From the NCBI GenBank assembly GCA_946415365.1, contig CAMKSE010000028.1, positions 1 through 41,534 of the forward strand: a stretch of 41,534 bases of DNA. The letters run 5' to 3'. The stretch's first letter is position 1; each line of letters starts with the position of its first letter. A model generated the notes under the pieces. The model was not told where the DNA came from. It searched no databases and worked only from the letters and a program-made list of their open reading frames with translations. The translations under genes were made by a program, and so were the position numbers. Shown here in pieces: positions 32,791 to 40,860 of this stretch. Source of the DNA: an uncultured Prevotellaceae bacterium (GTDB lineage Bacteria > Bacteroidota > Bacteroidia > Bacteroidales > Bacteroidaceae).

Positions 32791-34824
32791 TTACCACAAT
32801 TGCAGGCGTTCTGACTTTGGAATGAACATCTTATCGCCTTCTTTCACACCGAAAGCGTCATACCATGCATCGATGTGCGGAAGGGCTCCGTTCACACGCC
32901 AGCGACCGAGTGAATGGGGATCGCTCTTAGTACGGTTACGGATTTCCTCTTCGGTGATATTGCCTGCCCATACACCGGCATATGCATGGAAGAAACGCTG
33001 GTCGGCTGTCAGTCCGTCCTTCTCCTTCAGGGGACTGTATTTCGTGGCGTTCTTATAGGCTGTCCACGCCACCTGCAGACCACCGTGGTCGGCCAGGTTC
33101 TCACCGAGTGTCAGACGACCGTTGGCCTTCAGACCCGGCAACACCTCGATAGCACCAAAGAAGTCGGCGTATCTATCAGTACGTTCTGTAAAGTTCTTTC
33201 CATCTTCTTCCTTCCACCAGTCGTGCATGTTTCCATCCTTGTCGAAGCGACGGCCCTGGTCATCGAAGCCGTGGGTCATCTCATGGCCGATCACCACACC
33301 AATGGCACCATAGTTGAAGGCATCGTCAGCATTCATGTCGAAGAACGGATATTGCAGGATACCTGCGGGGAAACAGATCTCATTGGTCGTCGGGTTGTAG
33401 TAGGCATTCACCGTCTGGGGAGTCATGTGCCAGTCGTCACGGTCAACAGGTTTCCCTACCCTGTGCTCAATGTTCCAGGCATTCCAGAACCTGTCGCACT
33501 CCTGCATATTTTCGTAATAAGATTTTGCCGGGTCAATCTGCAGTTTGGAGAGATCTGTCCACTTGTCGGGATAGCCCACCTTCACATAGAACGTGTTCAG
33601 CTTCAGCAGGGCGTTCACCTTCGTCGAATCGTCCATCCACTCCTGAGCGGCGATACGCTCGCCAAGGGCTATCTGCAAGTTCTTCACGAGGGTGATCATA
33701 CGCTGCTTGGCTGCCTCAGGGAAGTACTTCTCTGCATAGATCCGTCCCAAGGCCTCACCCATCACACGCTCCACCTGACTGGTGCTGCGCTTCCAGAGCG
33801 GGTGGTTCTCCTTACGGCCTGAGAAAATACGGCCGTTGAAGTCGAAGTTCTCTGCCACAGTGGCGTCACTCAGATAGTTGGCCGCATCTGAGATGAAGCC
33901 CCACTCCATCACGTCGCGGTACTCGGCGGGCTTGATGCCGGCCACCAGCTTATTGGCTCCCTCGAGGAAAGCTGGCTGACCAACCACCATCTCCTGCAGG
34001 AACTTCGTATCGATGCCCTGGGCGTTCATCACCTTCACCAGCGGCAGGTTGGGATACTTCGTCTCAAACTCCTGAAGCGTCATCTTGTTATAGTTGGCCT
34101 CAGGGTCACGGAGTTCAGTACGCGACTTCGACACCATCGCCAGAGCCGTCTCCACCTTCATGATGTTCTGCATCTTTTTCGTGGCAGCACTTTTACTGAA
34201 GCCAAAGAGCTGGAACATCTTGACTACGTGCTTCTTAAAAGCCTCACGGATATCGGCAGTGGCCTTGTCGTTGTCGAGATAATACTCCTTCTGACGCATA
34301 GACAGGCCACCCTGATACACGTTCAGGATATTCTCCGTAGCGTTCTTCTCATCGGCTCCGAAGCCACAGAAGAAGAACTCCTGCTCACCATAGGGAGCCT
34401 GTTCCAACTGGATATCCAGCAACTGCTGGTTGGTCTTGGCGGCCTCCAGACGCTTGATCAGGGGCATCAGCGGAGCCACGCCCTCCTGGTTCCTGCGCAC
34501 GGAGTCCATAGCCAGTTTGTACAGATCGCTGAGCTTCTGCTCCAGCGTACCCTTCTCATAAGTATTGCTCTGCAACTCCTTCAGAATACCGTTGATGCGC
34601 TTGTCGTTGTCTTCCTGCAGACGGTCGAAGCTACCATACCGTGAATAAGCTGCCGGCAGGGGATTATTCTTCATCCATCCCCCACAGGCATACTCATAGA
34701 AATCATCGCCGGCTCGCACGGAGGTGTCGAAGTCAGCCTTGTTAAGACCTGAGCCCAGTCCGTCCTGAGCCATTGTCATCATTGAGATGGAAGCCATTGC
34801 CATCATTGTTACAAATCTTTTCAT
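32791..34824 (-). CDS. Secreted M13-family zinc endopeptidase (neprilysin/PepO-like)
   Basis: A 677-residue peptidase with signal peptide MKRFVTMMAMASISMMTMAQ. The N-terminal M13 region starts YEYACGGWMKNNPLPAAYSR. The catalytic domain has HEMTH (514-518; two zinc His and the base Glu), and GENLADHGG supplies the third zinc ligand E575 and D579. The end is canonical for the family: NGALPHIDAWYDAFGV and a terminal Trp after ERLQL. It cleaves oligopeptides on the N-terminal side of hydrophobic residues in the periplasm. Monocistronic, with a full consensus promoter and a strong terminator. Confidence 0.96.
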   Translation of the reverse strand: MKRFVTMMAMASISMMTMAQDGLGSGLNKADFDTSVRAGDDFYEYACGGWMKNNPLPAAYSRYGSFDRLQEDNDKRINGILKELQSNTYEKGTLEQKLSDLYKLAMDSVRRNQEGVAPLMPLIKRLEAAKTNQQLLDIQLEQAPYGEQEFFFCGFGADEKNATENILNVYQGGLSMRQKEYYLDNDKATADIREAFKKHVVKMFQLFGFSKSAATKKMQNIMKVETALAMVSKSRTELRDPEANYNKMTLQEFETKYPNLPLVKVMNAQGIDTKFLQEMVVGQPAFLEGANKLVAGIKPAEYRDVMEWGFISDAANYLSDATVAENFDFNGRIFSGRKENHPLWKRSTSQVERVMGEALGRIYAEKYFPEAAKQRMITLVKNLQIALGERIAAQEWMDDSTKVNALLKLNTFYVKVGYPDKWTDLSKLQIDPAKSYYENMQECDRFWNAWNIEHRVGKPVDRDDWHMTPQTVNAYYNPTTNEICFPAGILQYPFFDMNADDAFNYGAIGVVIGHEMTHGFDDQGRRFDKDGNMHDWWKEEDGKNFTERTDRYADFFGAIEVLPGLKANGRLTLGENLADHGGLQVAWTAYKNATKYSPLKEKDGLTADQRFFHAYAGVWAGNITEEEIRNRTKSDPHSLGRWRVNGALPHIDAWYDAFGVKEGDKMFIPKSERLQLW

Positions 34825-34848
34825 ATCTTATTTTCTTATTTGCGGCTG

Positions 34849-34880
34849 CAAAGATACGATTAAGTGAGCAAAATACCAAA
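34849..34880 (-). promoter_or_regulatory. Promoter of the M13 peptidase gene
   Basis: The minus strand has TTTG (34877-34880), 20 bp, then TATCTTTG (34849-34856), a full consensus. The start near 34842 gives an 18-nt leader. Confidence 0.75.
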
Positions 34881-34992
34881 TATTTACGTATATTTTCATT
34901 TCACCTTCGAGGAATCGTTGGGGAAATTTCCACCTTCAAATAATATCCATCAAAATAAGACCCCGATGAAAATATTTCGCTAGCTAGTTTAC

Positions 34993-35277
34993 ATGTTTAA
35001 TATTATCTTCAAAGAGGATGAACTAAAAGAAGATTCAGTAGTAAAGGAATCCTTGACAACTGCAAGAGATGGCAAAAGATACAAAATTAAAATGTTTAAT
35101 CTTGATGTCATCACTTCTGTAGGCTACAGAATAAAATCAAAAAGATGCAACAAGTTCCATTTTGAAACTAGTTCGTACACAATATTCCAGACCCCTCTGT
35201 GTGTATTCGGCAAAATTACAAAAAGTATCGAAACCTTGATCACACGGTGTCAGACATTGCGTGTACTCTATCCCTGA
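34993..35277 (+). pseudogene. RhuM-family gene remnant
   Basis: A 94-codon frame whose first 56 codons read like an internal piece of RhuM (virulence RhuM/DNA-binding protein of mobile regions): FNIIFKEDELKEDSVVKES, then MFNLDVITSVGYRIKSKRCN, close to the family's YNLDVIISVGYRVKSKRGTQF core. The normal N-terminal part is absent (an in-frame stop lies at 34981) and the homology ends at about 35161, where the frame turns to unrelated, Thr/Cys-rich sequence. No promoter is visible. It is a relic between the core M13 gene and the defence genes, and marks the left edge of the inserted region. Confidence 0.7.
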
Positions 35278-35329
35278 CATAAACGAGAAACCTCTTAGTT
35301 ATTTCTTTTCGATATTTCGTAAGCTAACT

Positions 35330-36346
35330 TTAAGAATTCTCGTTTTGCAAATCTTCCATCAGCTCGCTTCCATCAAGTTCGTCAGTTTTGTAAACCTTAA
35401 AATCGCAGTGAGCATATAGACCTGTAAGATGATGATTTGTCAGCACCATTATTTGCTTTTTTATTTCTAAACTTGACTTTGTATCTTTTGTAAAGATTCG
35501 GAGTTTTATTTTTCGATTATGGAATACTCCCTTTCGTTCATGAATGGCCATATCGAAGAACTCGGAAAAATAGTCGTGGTCATTTTTAGCCAAGGAATGG
35601 CCAAATATGTAGACTTCATCAGCATCAGATAATTCTTCTATCAGGTTGTTGCTCTTATATCTTTCGTTGACACTTTTATAGAAATCAAAGTAGTTTTCAT
35701 CTAATTGTCTAGCATCACCTGCACCCAAAATGATATCATTGTCTCGTAAGGAGCCATGAACATAATGAATGTCCGCATCAAAACCAAGTAAGAATTGTCT
35801 AGCCAAAAGATGCAAATTGGTATAATTGAAAGAGAAAATAGAGAGACTCTCTTTCTTTTCCAACATTTGGAGTAAGATGTGAGGCACAGAAGCCCGCCTT
35901 GTTCCATGTATATCTCTCATCCTTTCAACAAAATTATCTTGTTCTTGCAGAAGATAGTCTGTCAGTGAGGACACAAGTGTATTGAAATAATCTTTATCCT
36001 TCTCAATAAAAGAGCTATCACCTTTATGAATATTATTCTCTATATTGTTGGAAGAGGCATAGATAGCAAGCAGTTCCTCAAGGTCAAACCATGACTTTGC
36101 CTTGTCATAGTTGTTGTTTAAGAAATATGGAAGTGAGGACTCGGCATATTTCTCTTTGTCGGCAAATGGCCAAAACTTACTACCTGCAAAATCATGGTAA
36201 GACGTTTTCATCTTTAAAGAAAGGTCAAATCCATTTCCAACCACGAGAACCGTTTTCGGAGTATAATTTTGGAATGGATTCTGTATAGAAGCAGAATTCA
36301 TTATTGAGCCATAGTCAGGGATGGAAATATGGGGAATATCATTCAT
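35330..36346 (-). CDS. AbiH-family phage abortive infection protein
   Basis: A 338-residue protein. AbiH-family landmarks are LVVGNGFDLSLKMKTSYHDF (GNGFD at 37-41), SFNYTN (172-177), HYVHGSL (194-200) and VYIFGHSLAKNDHDYFSEFF. AbiH was found as a plasmid-borne abortive infection protein against lactococcal phages; the mechanism is not established. The pattern of GNG near the start, FNYT and VHG resembles SIR2-like NAD-binding folds, so an NAD-related action is a possible inference. It is third in a minus-strand run after the restriction enzyme and methyltransferase, 26 nt past the methyltransferase stop. Confidence 0.88.
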   Translation of the reverse strand: MNDIPHISIPDYGSIMNSASIQNPFQNYTPKTVLVVGNGFDLSLKMKTSYHDFAGSKFWPFADKEKYAESSLPYFLNNNYDKAKSWFDLEELLAIYASSNNIENNIHKGDSSFIEKDKDYFNTLVSSLTDYLLQEQDNFVERMRDIHGTRRASVPHILLQMLEKKESLSIFSFNYTNLHLLARQFLLGFDADIHYVHGSLRDNDIILGAGDARQLDENYFDFYKSVNERYKSNNLIEELSDADEVYIFGHSLAKNDHDYFSEFFDMAIHERKGVFHNRKIKLRIFTKDTKSSLEIKKQIMVLTNHHLTGLYAHCDFKVYKTDELDGSELMEDLQNENS

Positions 36347-36372
36347 ATTTGTAGGATTTAATCAATTCTATA

Positions 36373-38127
36373 TCACATCGCCAATATTGCCCTCAGATTC
36401 GTATCCGTAAACGTTCGCCATATCATCAGTTTGATGGGCTTATAGTCATCGAACATCTGCTTGACAAACTTGATCTCAAACACCAAACGGTAGTCATTCT
36501 CGTCTGCTGTCTCAACAAATTCGTGCTTGGTTCCTACACGAGCCACCTCTATCTGATACAGGTCGCGTATGCCTTTGCCTTTGGTGTAAGGCATGAAGTA
36601 ATAAAGTTTATTGAGCTTCACTGTCGAAGGGAACTTCTTACCAGTGAAGTAAGCCTTAGCTCGCTGATGGGTATAAGGTTCGATATACTTGTCAGGCACA
36701 AGACTTACCAATACATTCTTCGAATCGTCAAGGTCGCTATTATCAATGTTCTTCTTTCGGGCAAAAGGATTGCTGATGATATTAACATCTTTGGGGTATT
36801 GCTCATGCATGTCGAACATATCAATCTCGAAGAGTTGTGGCGGCAGCATACTGTGTCCGGCCTTGTCTGCCTCTTCATACTGGCTCTCTTCAGGATGCAG
36901 GGCATCAATCTCGTTAAACAGACGTATCAAAGAACGTCCAATTGCAAACGCAAGGTTCACAGGAACAGCATTGCCTATCTGTTTGTACTGGTCAGCCATA
37001 TTTCCCTCAAATTCCCAATAGTCAGGGAAGGTCTGAATACGAGCATATTCACGAACCGTTAAAGGACGTGTCTCTGTAGGATGACAACGCTCCGTCTGTT
37101 TCTGAGCCGGTGCACAAGTCAGCGTCAACGACGGCTCATCCATTGACAAACGGCGAGCCATACCAGTCTTTCCACCTCCAAGATAGAAGCTGCCACCCAT
37201 GTATTCCTTTTGTTCCTCAACGGGCAGGTCACGCCAGTCACCACCCTCTGGTACCATTGCCATCACACGGGCTTTCTTGGCAGGATAAGTCTGGCCTTCA
37301 GATTCAGGTACATCATTGTCGAATAGTTCACCGCTGAAGAAGGCATCACGGAGCGTCATCACGCGACGATATGGATCAGGCCACTTGAAACGGAATCCCT
37401 GTTCGTAAATGTCGTTGCGAATAGCTACAAGAATCAGACGCTCACGCTTCTGTGGAACCTGATACATGATGGCTTTCAGCACACGAGGTTCAGCCAACGT
37501 ATAGCCCAGTTCCTTGATGGCATTACGAATGACATCCAGCGTCCTGCCATCTTCATGCGACAGCAGACCTTTCACATTTTCACCCATGAACACCTTGGGC
37601 TGTATCTCCTTCACAGCGCGAGCCAGTTCAAAGAACAGCGTTCCGCGAGTATCGTTCAAACCACCTTTCTTGCCAGCGTATGAGAAAGCCTGACAGGGGA
37701 AACCACCTGAAAGGAAGTCCACTTTACCACGAAGCGGAGTGAAATCCACCTGATGAATATCGCCTTCCAGCACATTCCACTCTGGGTGATTCTTGCGAAG
37801 TGTCTGGCAAGCCATAGCATCCATCTCGTTCAGTAGTACATGACGGAAACCGGCCAAGTGCATACCAAGTGCCAAGCCTCCAGCACCAGCAAATAGTTCT
37901 ACTGAAGTATAGTCTCGAAGAGGTGCCACATGGAATTCGTCATCCCAGTTAGTGTCAAGCATCATCCTGACGGGTTCAACGTCAGTCAGTTCCTCCATGT
38001 AGAAGCCTTCCTTGCCCCTTTCGTTCTTGTGATATGGATATAAGCCGCTCTCACCCCACTTCTGCGCAGTAGCAAGTGAGGTTCCTGTTAGATCGGCTAA
38101 GTTTGTTGCAGATAAGAATGTCGGCAT
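36373..38127 (-). CDS. DNA (cytosine-5) methyltransferase with extra N- and C-terminal domains
   Basis: A 584-residue C5 DNA methyltransferase, the protective half of a type II system. Motif I is ELFAGAGGLALG (77-88), IV GGFPCQAFS (141-149, catalytic Cys145), VI GENVKGL (182-188), VIII QKRERLILVA, and X QIGNAVPVNLA at about 390. Two additions are unusual. Residues 7-40 look like a MerR/Xre-type helix-turn-helix (LADLTGTSLATAQKWGESGL, then YPYHKNERG), and about 430-584 is an extra C-terminal domain with no family I recognise. The start codon lies 3 nt after the restriction enzyme stop, so the two are made together. The recognition site cannot be read. Confidence 0.95.
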   Translation of the reverse strand: MPTFLSATNLADLTGTSLATAQKWGESGLYPYHKNERGKEGFYMEELTDVEPVRMMLDTNWDDEFHVAPLRDYTSVELFAGAGGLALGMHLAGFRHVLLNEMDAMACQTLRKNHPEWNVLEGDIHQVDFTPLRGKVDFLSGGFPCQAFSYAGKKGGLNDTRGTLFFELARAVKEIQPKVFMGENVKGLLSHEDGRTLDVIRNAIKELGYTLAEPRVLKAIMYQVPQKRERLILVAIRNDIYEQGFRFKWPDPYRRVMTLRDAFFSGELFDNDVPESEGQTYPAKKARVMAMVPEGGDWRDLPVEEQKEYMGGSFYLGGGKTGMARRLSMDEPSLTLTCAPAQKQTERCHPTETRPLTVREYARIQTFPDYWEFEGNMADQYKQIGNAVPVNLAFAIGRSLIRLFNEIDALHPEESQYEEADKAGHSMLPPQLFEIDMFDMHEQYPKDVNIISNPFARKKNIDNSDLDDSKNVLVSLVPDKYIEPYTHQRAKAYFTGKKFPSTVKLNKLYYFMPYTKGKGIRDLYQIEVARVGTKHEFVETADENDYRLVFEIKFVKQMFDDYKPIKLMIWRTFTDTNLRAILAM

Positions 38128-38130
38128 TTT

Positions 38131-38847
38131 TTATAGACCTCCTCTGTCTCTTATTTCCTTGGCAATCTCCTTTACCTTTTTCGTAATAAGCTGACTACCA
38201 TCAATATTGTCTTCTTCCACGACCTCACCAAACGCTTTGGCAAGTCTGTGGTAGAACATCTTGTCTCCAGTCAAATGCTCCCAGAATTCAGAACCACAAT
38301 ATACGGGATATGTGGTGGCAATTGTCTTGTAGTTGGCTGACAATTTCTTGGGTGAGCCATAAAGGACTCCCACCACCAAGTCGTCATCTGAAATATGGAG
38401 TTTGTTTGTACGGGCTATCCCCTTGAACTGCTTGAAGTGAGCAAGTATTGTGTCAACATCATCGTGATTGATAGTCTGTGGTCCTGCCTTACATTGGCAG
38501 TATTTCTTCCTGCCGTCGAATGCATCTTCAAACTCAATATCAATTCCAGGGATTGCAGAGCCGCTACTAACGATAGCTTGTATTTCCGTAATGAAAGATT
38601 GAAGGCTCGTTCCAAAGGTTGTGTTTATACTTGTACCAAGTACCCTTGGATATACCAAAGCCTTAGCCAAAGATTCTGGCTCAGTATTACCACAGAGGAA
38701 AGCTGCCAAGTAGTTTATCAAAAAGGGATTTACATTGAAATCTTTCAACTGCAACTCATTTAGATTCTTCAAGTGAGCAGGTATGATAATCTCGCGGAAA
38801 AAATCTTTTCCGCTATCAATGATTTGCTGTTTCTGTTCTTTGGTCAT
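38131..38847 (-). CDS. Type II restriction endonuclease, PmeII-like
   Basis: A 238-residue protein directly before and coupled to the C5 methyltransferase, which alone suggests a restriction enzyme. It has a PD-(D/E)XK-type core: GIDIEFEDAFDGRKKYCQCK, with D103, E105 and the QxK lysine K120 in YCQCKAG, a D...QxK variant as seen in Mrr-like nucleases. YPRVLGTSINTTFGTSLQSF and AGPQTINHDDVDTI match what I recall of the PmeII restriction enzyme family. The family name is from memory; the nuclease core and neighbour are seen directly. Confidence 0.82.
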   Translation of the reverse strand: MTKEQKQQIIDSGKDFFREIIIPAHLKNLNELQLKDFNVNPFLINYLAAFLCGNTEPESLAKALVYPRVLGTSINTTFGTSLQSFITEIQAIVSSGSAIPGIDIEFEDAFDGRKKYCQCKAGPQTINHDDVDTILAHFKQFKGIARTNKLHISDDDLVVGVLYGSPKKLSANYKTIATTYPVYCGSEFWEHLTGDKMFYHRLAKAFGEVVEEDNIDGSQLITKKVKEIAKEIRDRGGL

Positions 38848-38883
38848 GTTCTTAAATCTTTATGTCATTTATAATTTTGGCCA

Positions 38884-38891
38884 CAAATTTA
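38884..38891 (-). promoter_or_regulatory. -7 element of the restriction-modification operon
   Basis: The minus strand reads TAAATTTG, 36 nt before the ATG at 38847. No TTTG at -33; in its place upstream is an A/T-rich element shared with the 510-residue gene. Confidence 0.5.
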
Positions 38892-38949
38892 CGATTTTTT
38901 TGCGAGAAAAATATTAAGTCACACAGAAAAAATACATATTTTAATAGAT
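38892..38949 (-). repeat. Upstream element of the R-M operon, copy 1
   Basis: This stretch just upstream of the -7 element aligns with 40554-40610 over about 57 bp (roughly three quarters identical by eye). It contains the exact 16-mer ACATATTTTAATAGAT at 38934-38949, 42 bp upstream of the -7 box. Confidence 0.65.
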
Positions 38950-38988
38950 GCAGCAGCAGAACGTGTAAACATAATAAGATTTCCGTGG

Positions 38989-40521
38989 TTATTGCAGGAA
39001 CCTGTCAAAACCTTCTTTCAGATATGCGTTTTGCTCGCTCCTATGCTCATGATCCTCAAATCTGTCAGCATTGATATAGGAAGTAAGTCCTTGCAGGGCT
39101 ATTTCAGGAATTTCATTGTCGAATGTGGCACTTGCTATTATGTATGTTTTGACTCTCTGATGACTAACTCCCCTTTTCTCATAGACATATCTATATGCAA
39201 CATCGTCGATGTACTCCTTTATTTCAAGTGCTCCACAAAAGGTTTCCTCTAACGTCAGTAATGTTGCACAGAATGTTATATTCTCTGTGTAAGATGGTAA
39301 TTTGTCAATCTTTCCATCCTTCCAGTCAAAATAACAACATAAAATTTTTCCTAAGTCAACACCAAGTTCGATAATATCTTTCACGAGTGATGACGTTTGC
39401 TGCTTTTTCAGTTCTTCGATTGTTTCCCGTTTCTTTAGTTTGCCTGAATCAAGTGCATCCTTTAACTCATCACGTCTTAATTCTATTTCGAGAATACTGC
39501 TAATAGGTAGTTTTTTCAATTTACAGTCCAAAAACATGATGCATTGTTCGTCATAGATTATCCAGTCGGATGTCTTATTCTGCCCCTTTTTATAAGTTAA
39601 CTCTTTGATGAAGCCGAACTTTCCTTGTCGTGAAAAGTATTCAAGTTGCTCGCCGACATAGTCTTCAAATCTGGTTGCAAGTTCACCGTTTAACTCTACG
39701 TTGGCCTTCGATTTTAAGTCCAAATGAAACTGTAGGCCTTCGACACCAGCATTCAGAATATAGGTGGGTACTGTACTATAAAGCAAATTGCCGTCCTTTA
39801 GGATAGGATATCGCACGTGGATGGCATCATTATGGCATAAGAACATCTTTCGGGAGAAATCTACAGAGATGTTTTCTTTAACATACCCTATGTCCTTACA
39901 CAACAAGGAGAGAACCGTTCTTGCCTCATCAGCCGTAAATCGACTTCCATCTGCAACAATAGAACGTTCTAGTTCTTTGTCAACATAACAGAACTTTTTA
40001 GAAAAGACAAAGTAATACAAAGTCACTAACTTGAAATACTTTTCGCTGGTTACACCCAACTTTGATTGCATCAGTTCTGTCAAACATGGGCTTGAATATA
40101 AGTAATGATACTTGTAAATTCTATTGGCAAAAAAGTCTGGGTGCTGCATCTTAAACTGATTCAGCATATAGGCTTTCAACCATATTAGAATATCTTCGTC
40201 TTTGTCGTATCTTGCCTTTTTGTATGCATCGTGTACTAGAGGGATTATTCCACGTCTGATTCTGAATTGTTTGAGCGACTTATCCGACCGCAGTGTTGAT
40301 GAGTACCTCAGCAAAGCAGCTATCATAAAGTCTATCAAGTAGGCGGGGATGGGGCACTCTGTGTGGTTTTCAATAGTGGAAAAATGAGGTCTCTCTAATT
40401 CGTAATTTTTAAATGATTCGTTCAGATATTGACGAATGACATATAAACTATCCCACACATTCAGTTGAGATAGTTTGTTCAGTACTGGCTTTAGTTGTCT
40501 GTAAAAATTCGATTCTTCCAT
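38989..40521 (-). CDS. 510-residue protein with a PD-(D/E)XK-like nuclease core
   Basis: I do not recognise the family by name. From ATG 40521 the first 230 residues are helical and rich in aromatic residues (YSSTLRSDKSLKQFRIRRG, YKYHYLYSSPCLTELM). A nuclease-like core follows: E286 in RFEDYVGEQLEYF, D319 in KTSDWIIYDEQ and D332-C-K334 in IMFLDCKLKK, the helix-E, D, DxK order of PD-(D/E)XK enzymes. The C-terminal 170 residues are mixed. It resembles large Bacteroidetes nuclease-like proteins found in defence islands. It has its own -7 element and an upstream element shared with the R-M operon 141 bp downstream. Frame extension to 40548 runs into the promoter, so 40521 is preferred. Confidence 0.8.
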   Translation of the reverse strand: MEESNFYRQLKPVLNKLSQLNVWDSLYVIRQYLNESFKNYELERPHFSTIENHTECPIPAYLIDFMIAALLRYSSTLRSDKSLKQFRIRRGIIPLVHDAYKKARYDKDEDILIWLKAYMLNQFKMQHPDFFANRIYKYHYLYSSPCLTELMQSKLGVTSEKYFKLVTLYYFVFSKKFCYVDKELERSIVADGSRFTADEARTVLSLLCKDIGYVKENISVDFSRKMFLCHNDAIHVRYPILKDGNLLYSTVPTYILNAGVEGLQFHLDLKSKANVELNGELATRFEDYVGEQLEYFSRQGKFGFIKELTYKKGQNKTSDWIIYDEQCIMFLDCKLKKLPISSILEIELRRDELKDALDSGKLKKRETIEELKKQQTSSLVKDIIELGVDLGKILCCYFDWKDGKIDKLPSYTENITFCATLLTLEETFCGALEIKEYIDDVAYRYVYEKRGVSHQRVKTYIIASATFDNEIPEIALQGLTSYINADRFEDHEHRSEQNAYLKEGFDRFLQ

Positions 40522-40545
40522 TGATGACAAATACTTTTGTTGTAA

Positions 40546-40553
40546 CAAAGGTA
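40546..40553 (-). promoter_or_regulatory. -7 element of the 510-residue nuclease-like gene
   Basis: The minus strand reads TACCTTTG, 24 nt before the ATG at 40521. No TTTG at -33. It lies over the first codons of the longer reading from 40548, which argues against that start. Confidence 0.55.
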
Positions 40554-40610
40554 CACCTTTTTTCTGAGAGAAATAAGAATTCTCACAAAATTACACATAT
40601 TTTAATAGAT
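40554..40610 (-). repeat. Upstream element of the nuclease-like gene, copy 2
   Basis: Partner of 38892-38949, at the same place relative to the -7 box. The exact 16-mer ACATATTTTAATAGAT is at 40595-40610, 41 bp upstream of the -7 element. Confidence 0.65.
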
Positions 40611-40831
40611 TGTGTCTTTAATTGGCGAGAAGACAAAAAGGCGCGTCGGCGCGGCAGTGAGTCATTTCGTTTTCACATTTTTGCATCTTTAGATTGGCAT
40701 TTAACCTTATTTTTAATATAATCCTACTATCTTGTTATTGAATTGTCGAAGAAAGGCTGAGTAAATATGAAAAAGTGCTAAAACATCAACGTTTTTATAG
40801 CTGAAGACTGCTCAAGATCAGATTTTATGCG
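40611..40831. other. Intergenic part with a short GC-rich island
   Basis: No gene is supported in this divergent region. A GC-rich patch (CGCGTCGGCGCG, about 40643-40654) stands out in an AT-rich background and can form a 4-bp stem; its role is unknown. Confidence 0.4.
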
Positions 40832-40839
40832 TATATTTG
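40832..40839 (+). promoter_or_regulatory. Possible -7 element for the right-end gene
   Basis: TATATTTG matches TAnnTTTG and lies 21 nt before the ATG at 40861; no TTTG at -33. Confidence 0.4.
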
Positions 40840-40860
40840 CCACTGGTAAATTGATATAAT

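Noticed and set aside
32914..33822. 302-codon plus-strand frame inside the M13 peptidase gene
   Set aside because: Opposite HEMTH and the other family motifs; no features of its own.
40521..40721. 66-codon plus-strand frame in the right intergenic region
   Set aside because: It starts over the promoter and first codon of the minus-strand nuclease-like gene and reads as random basic/aromatic sequence.
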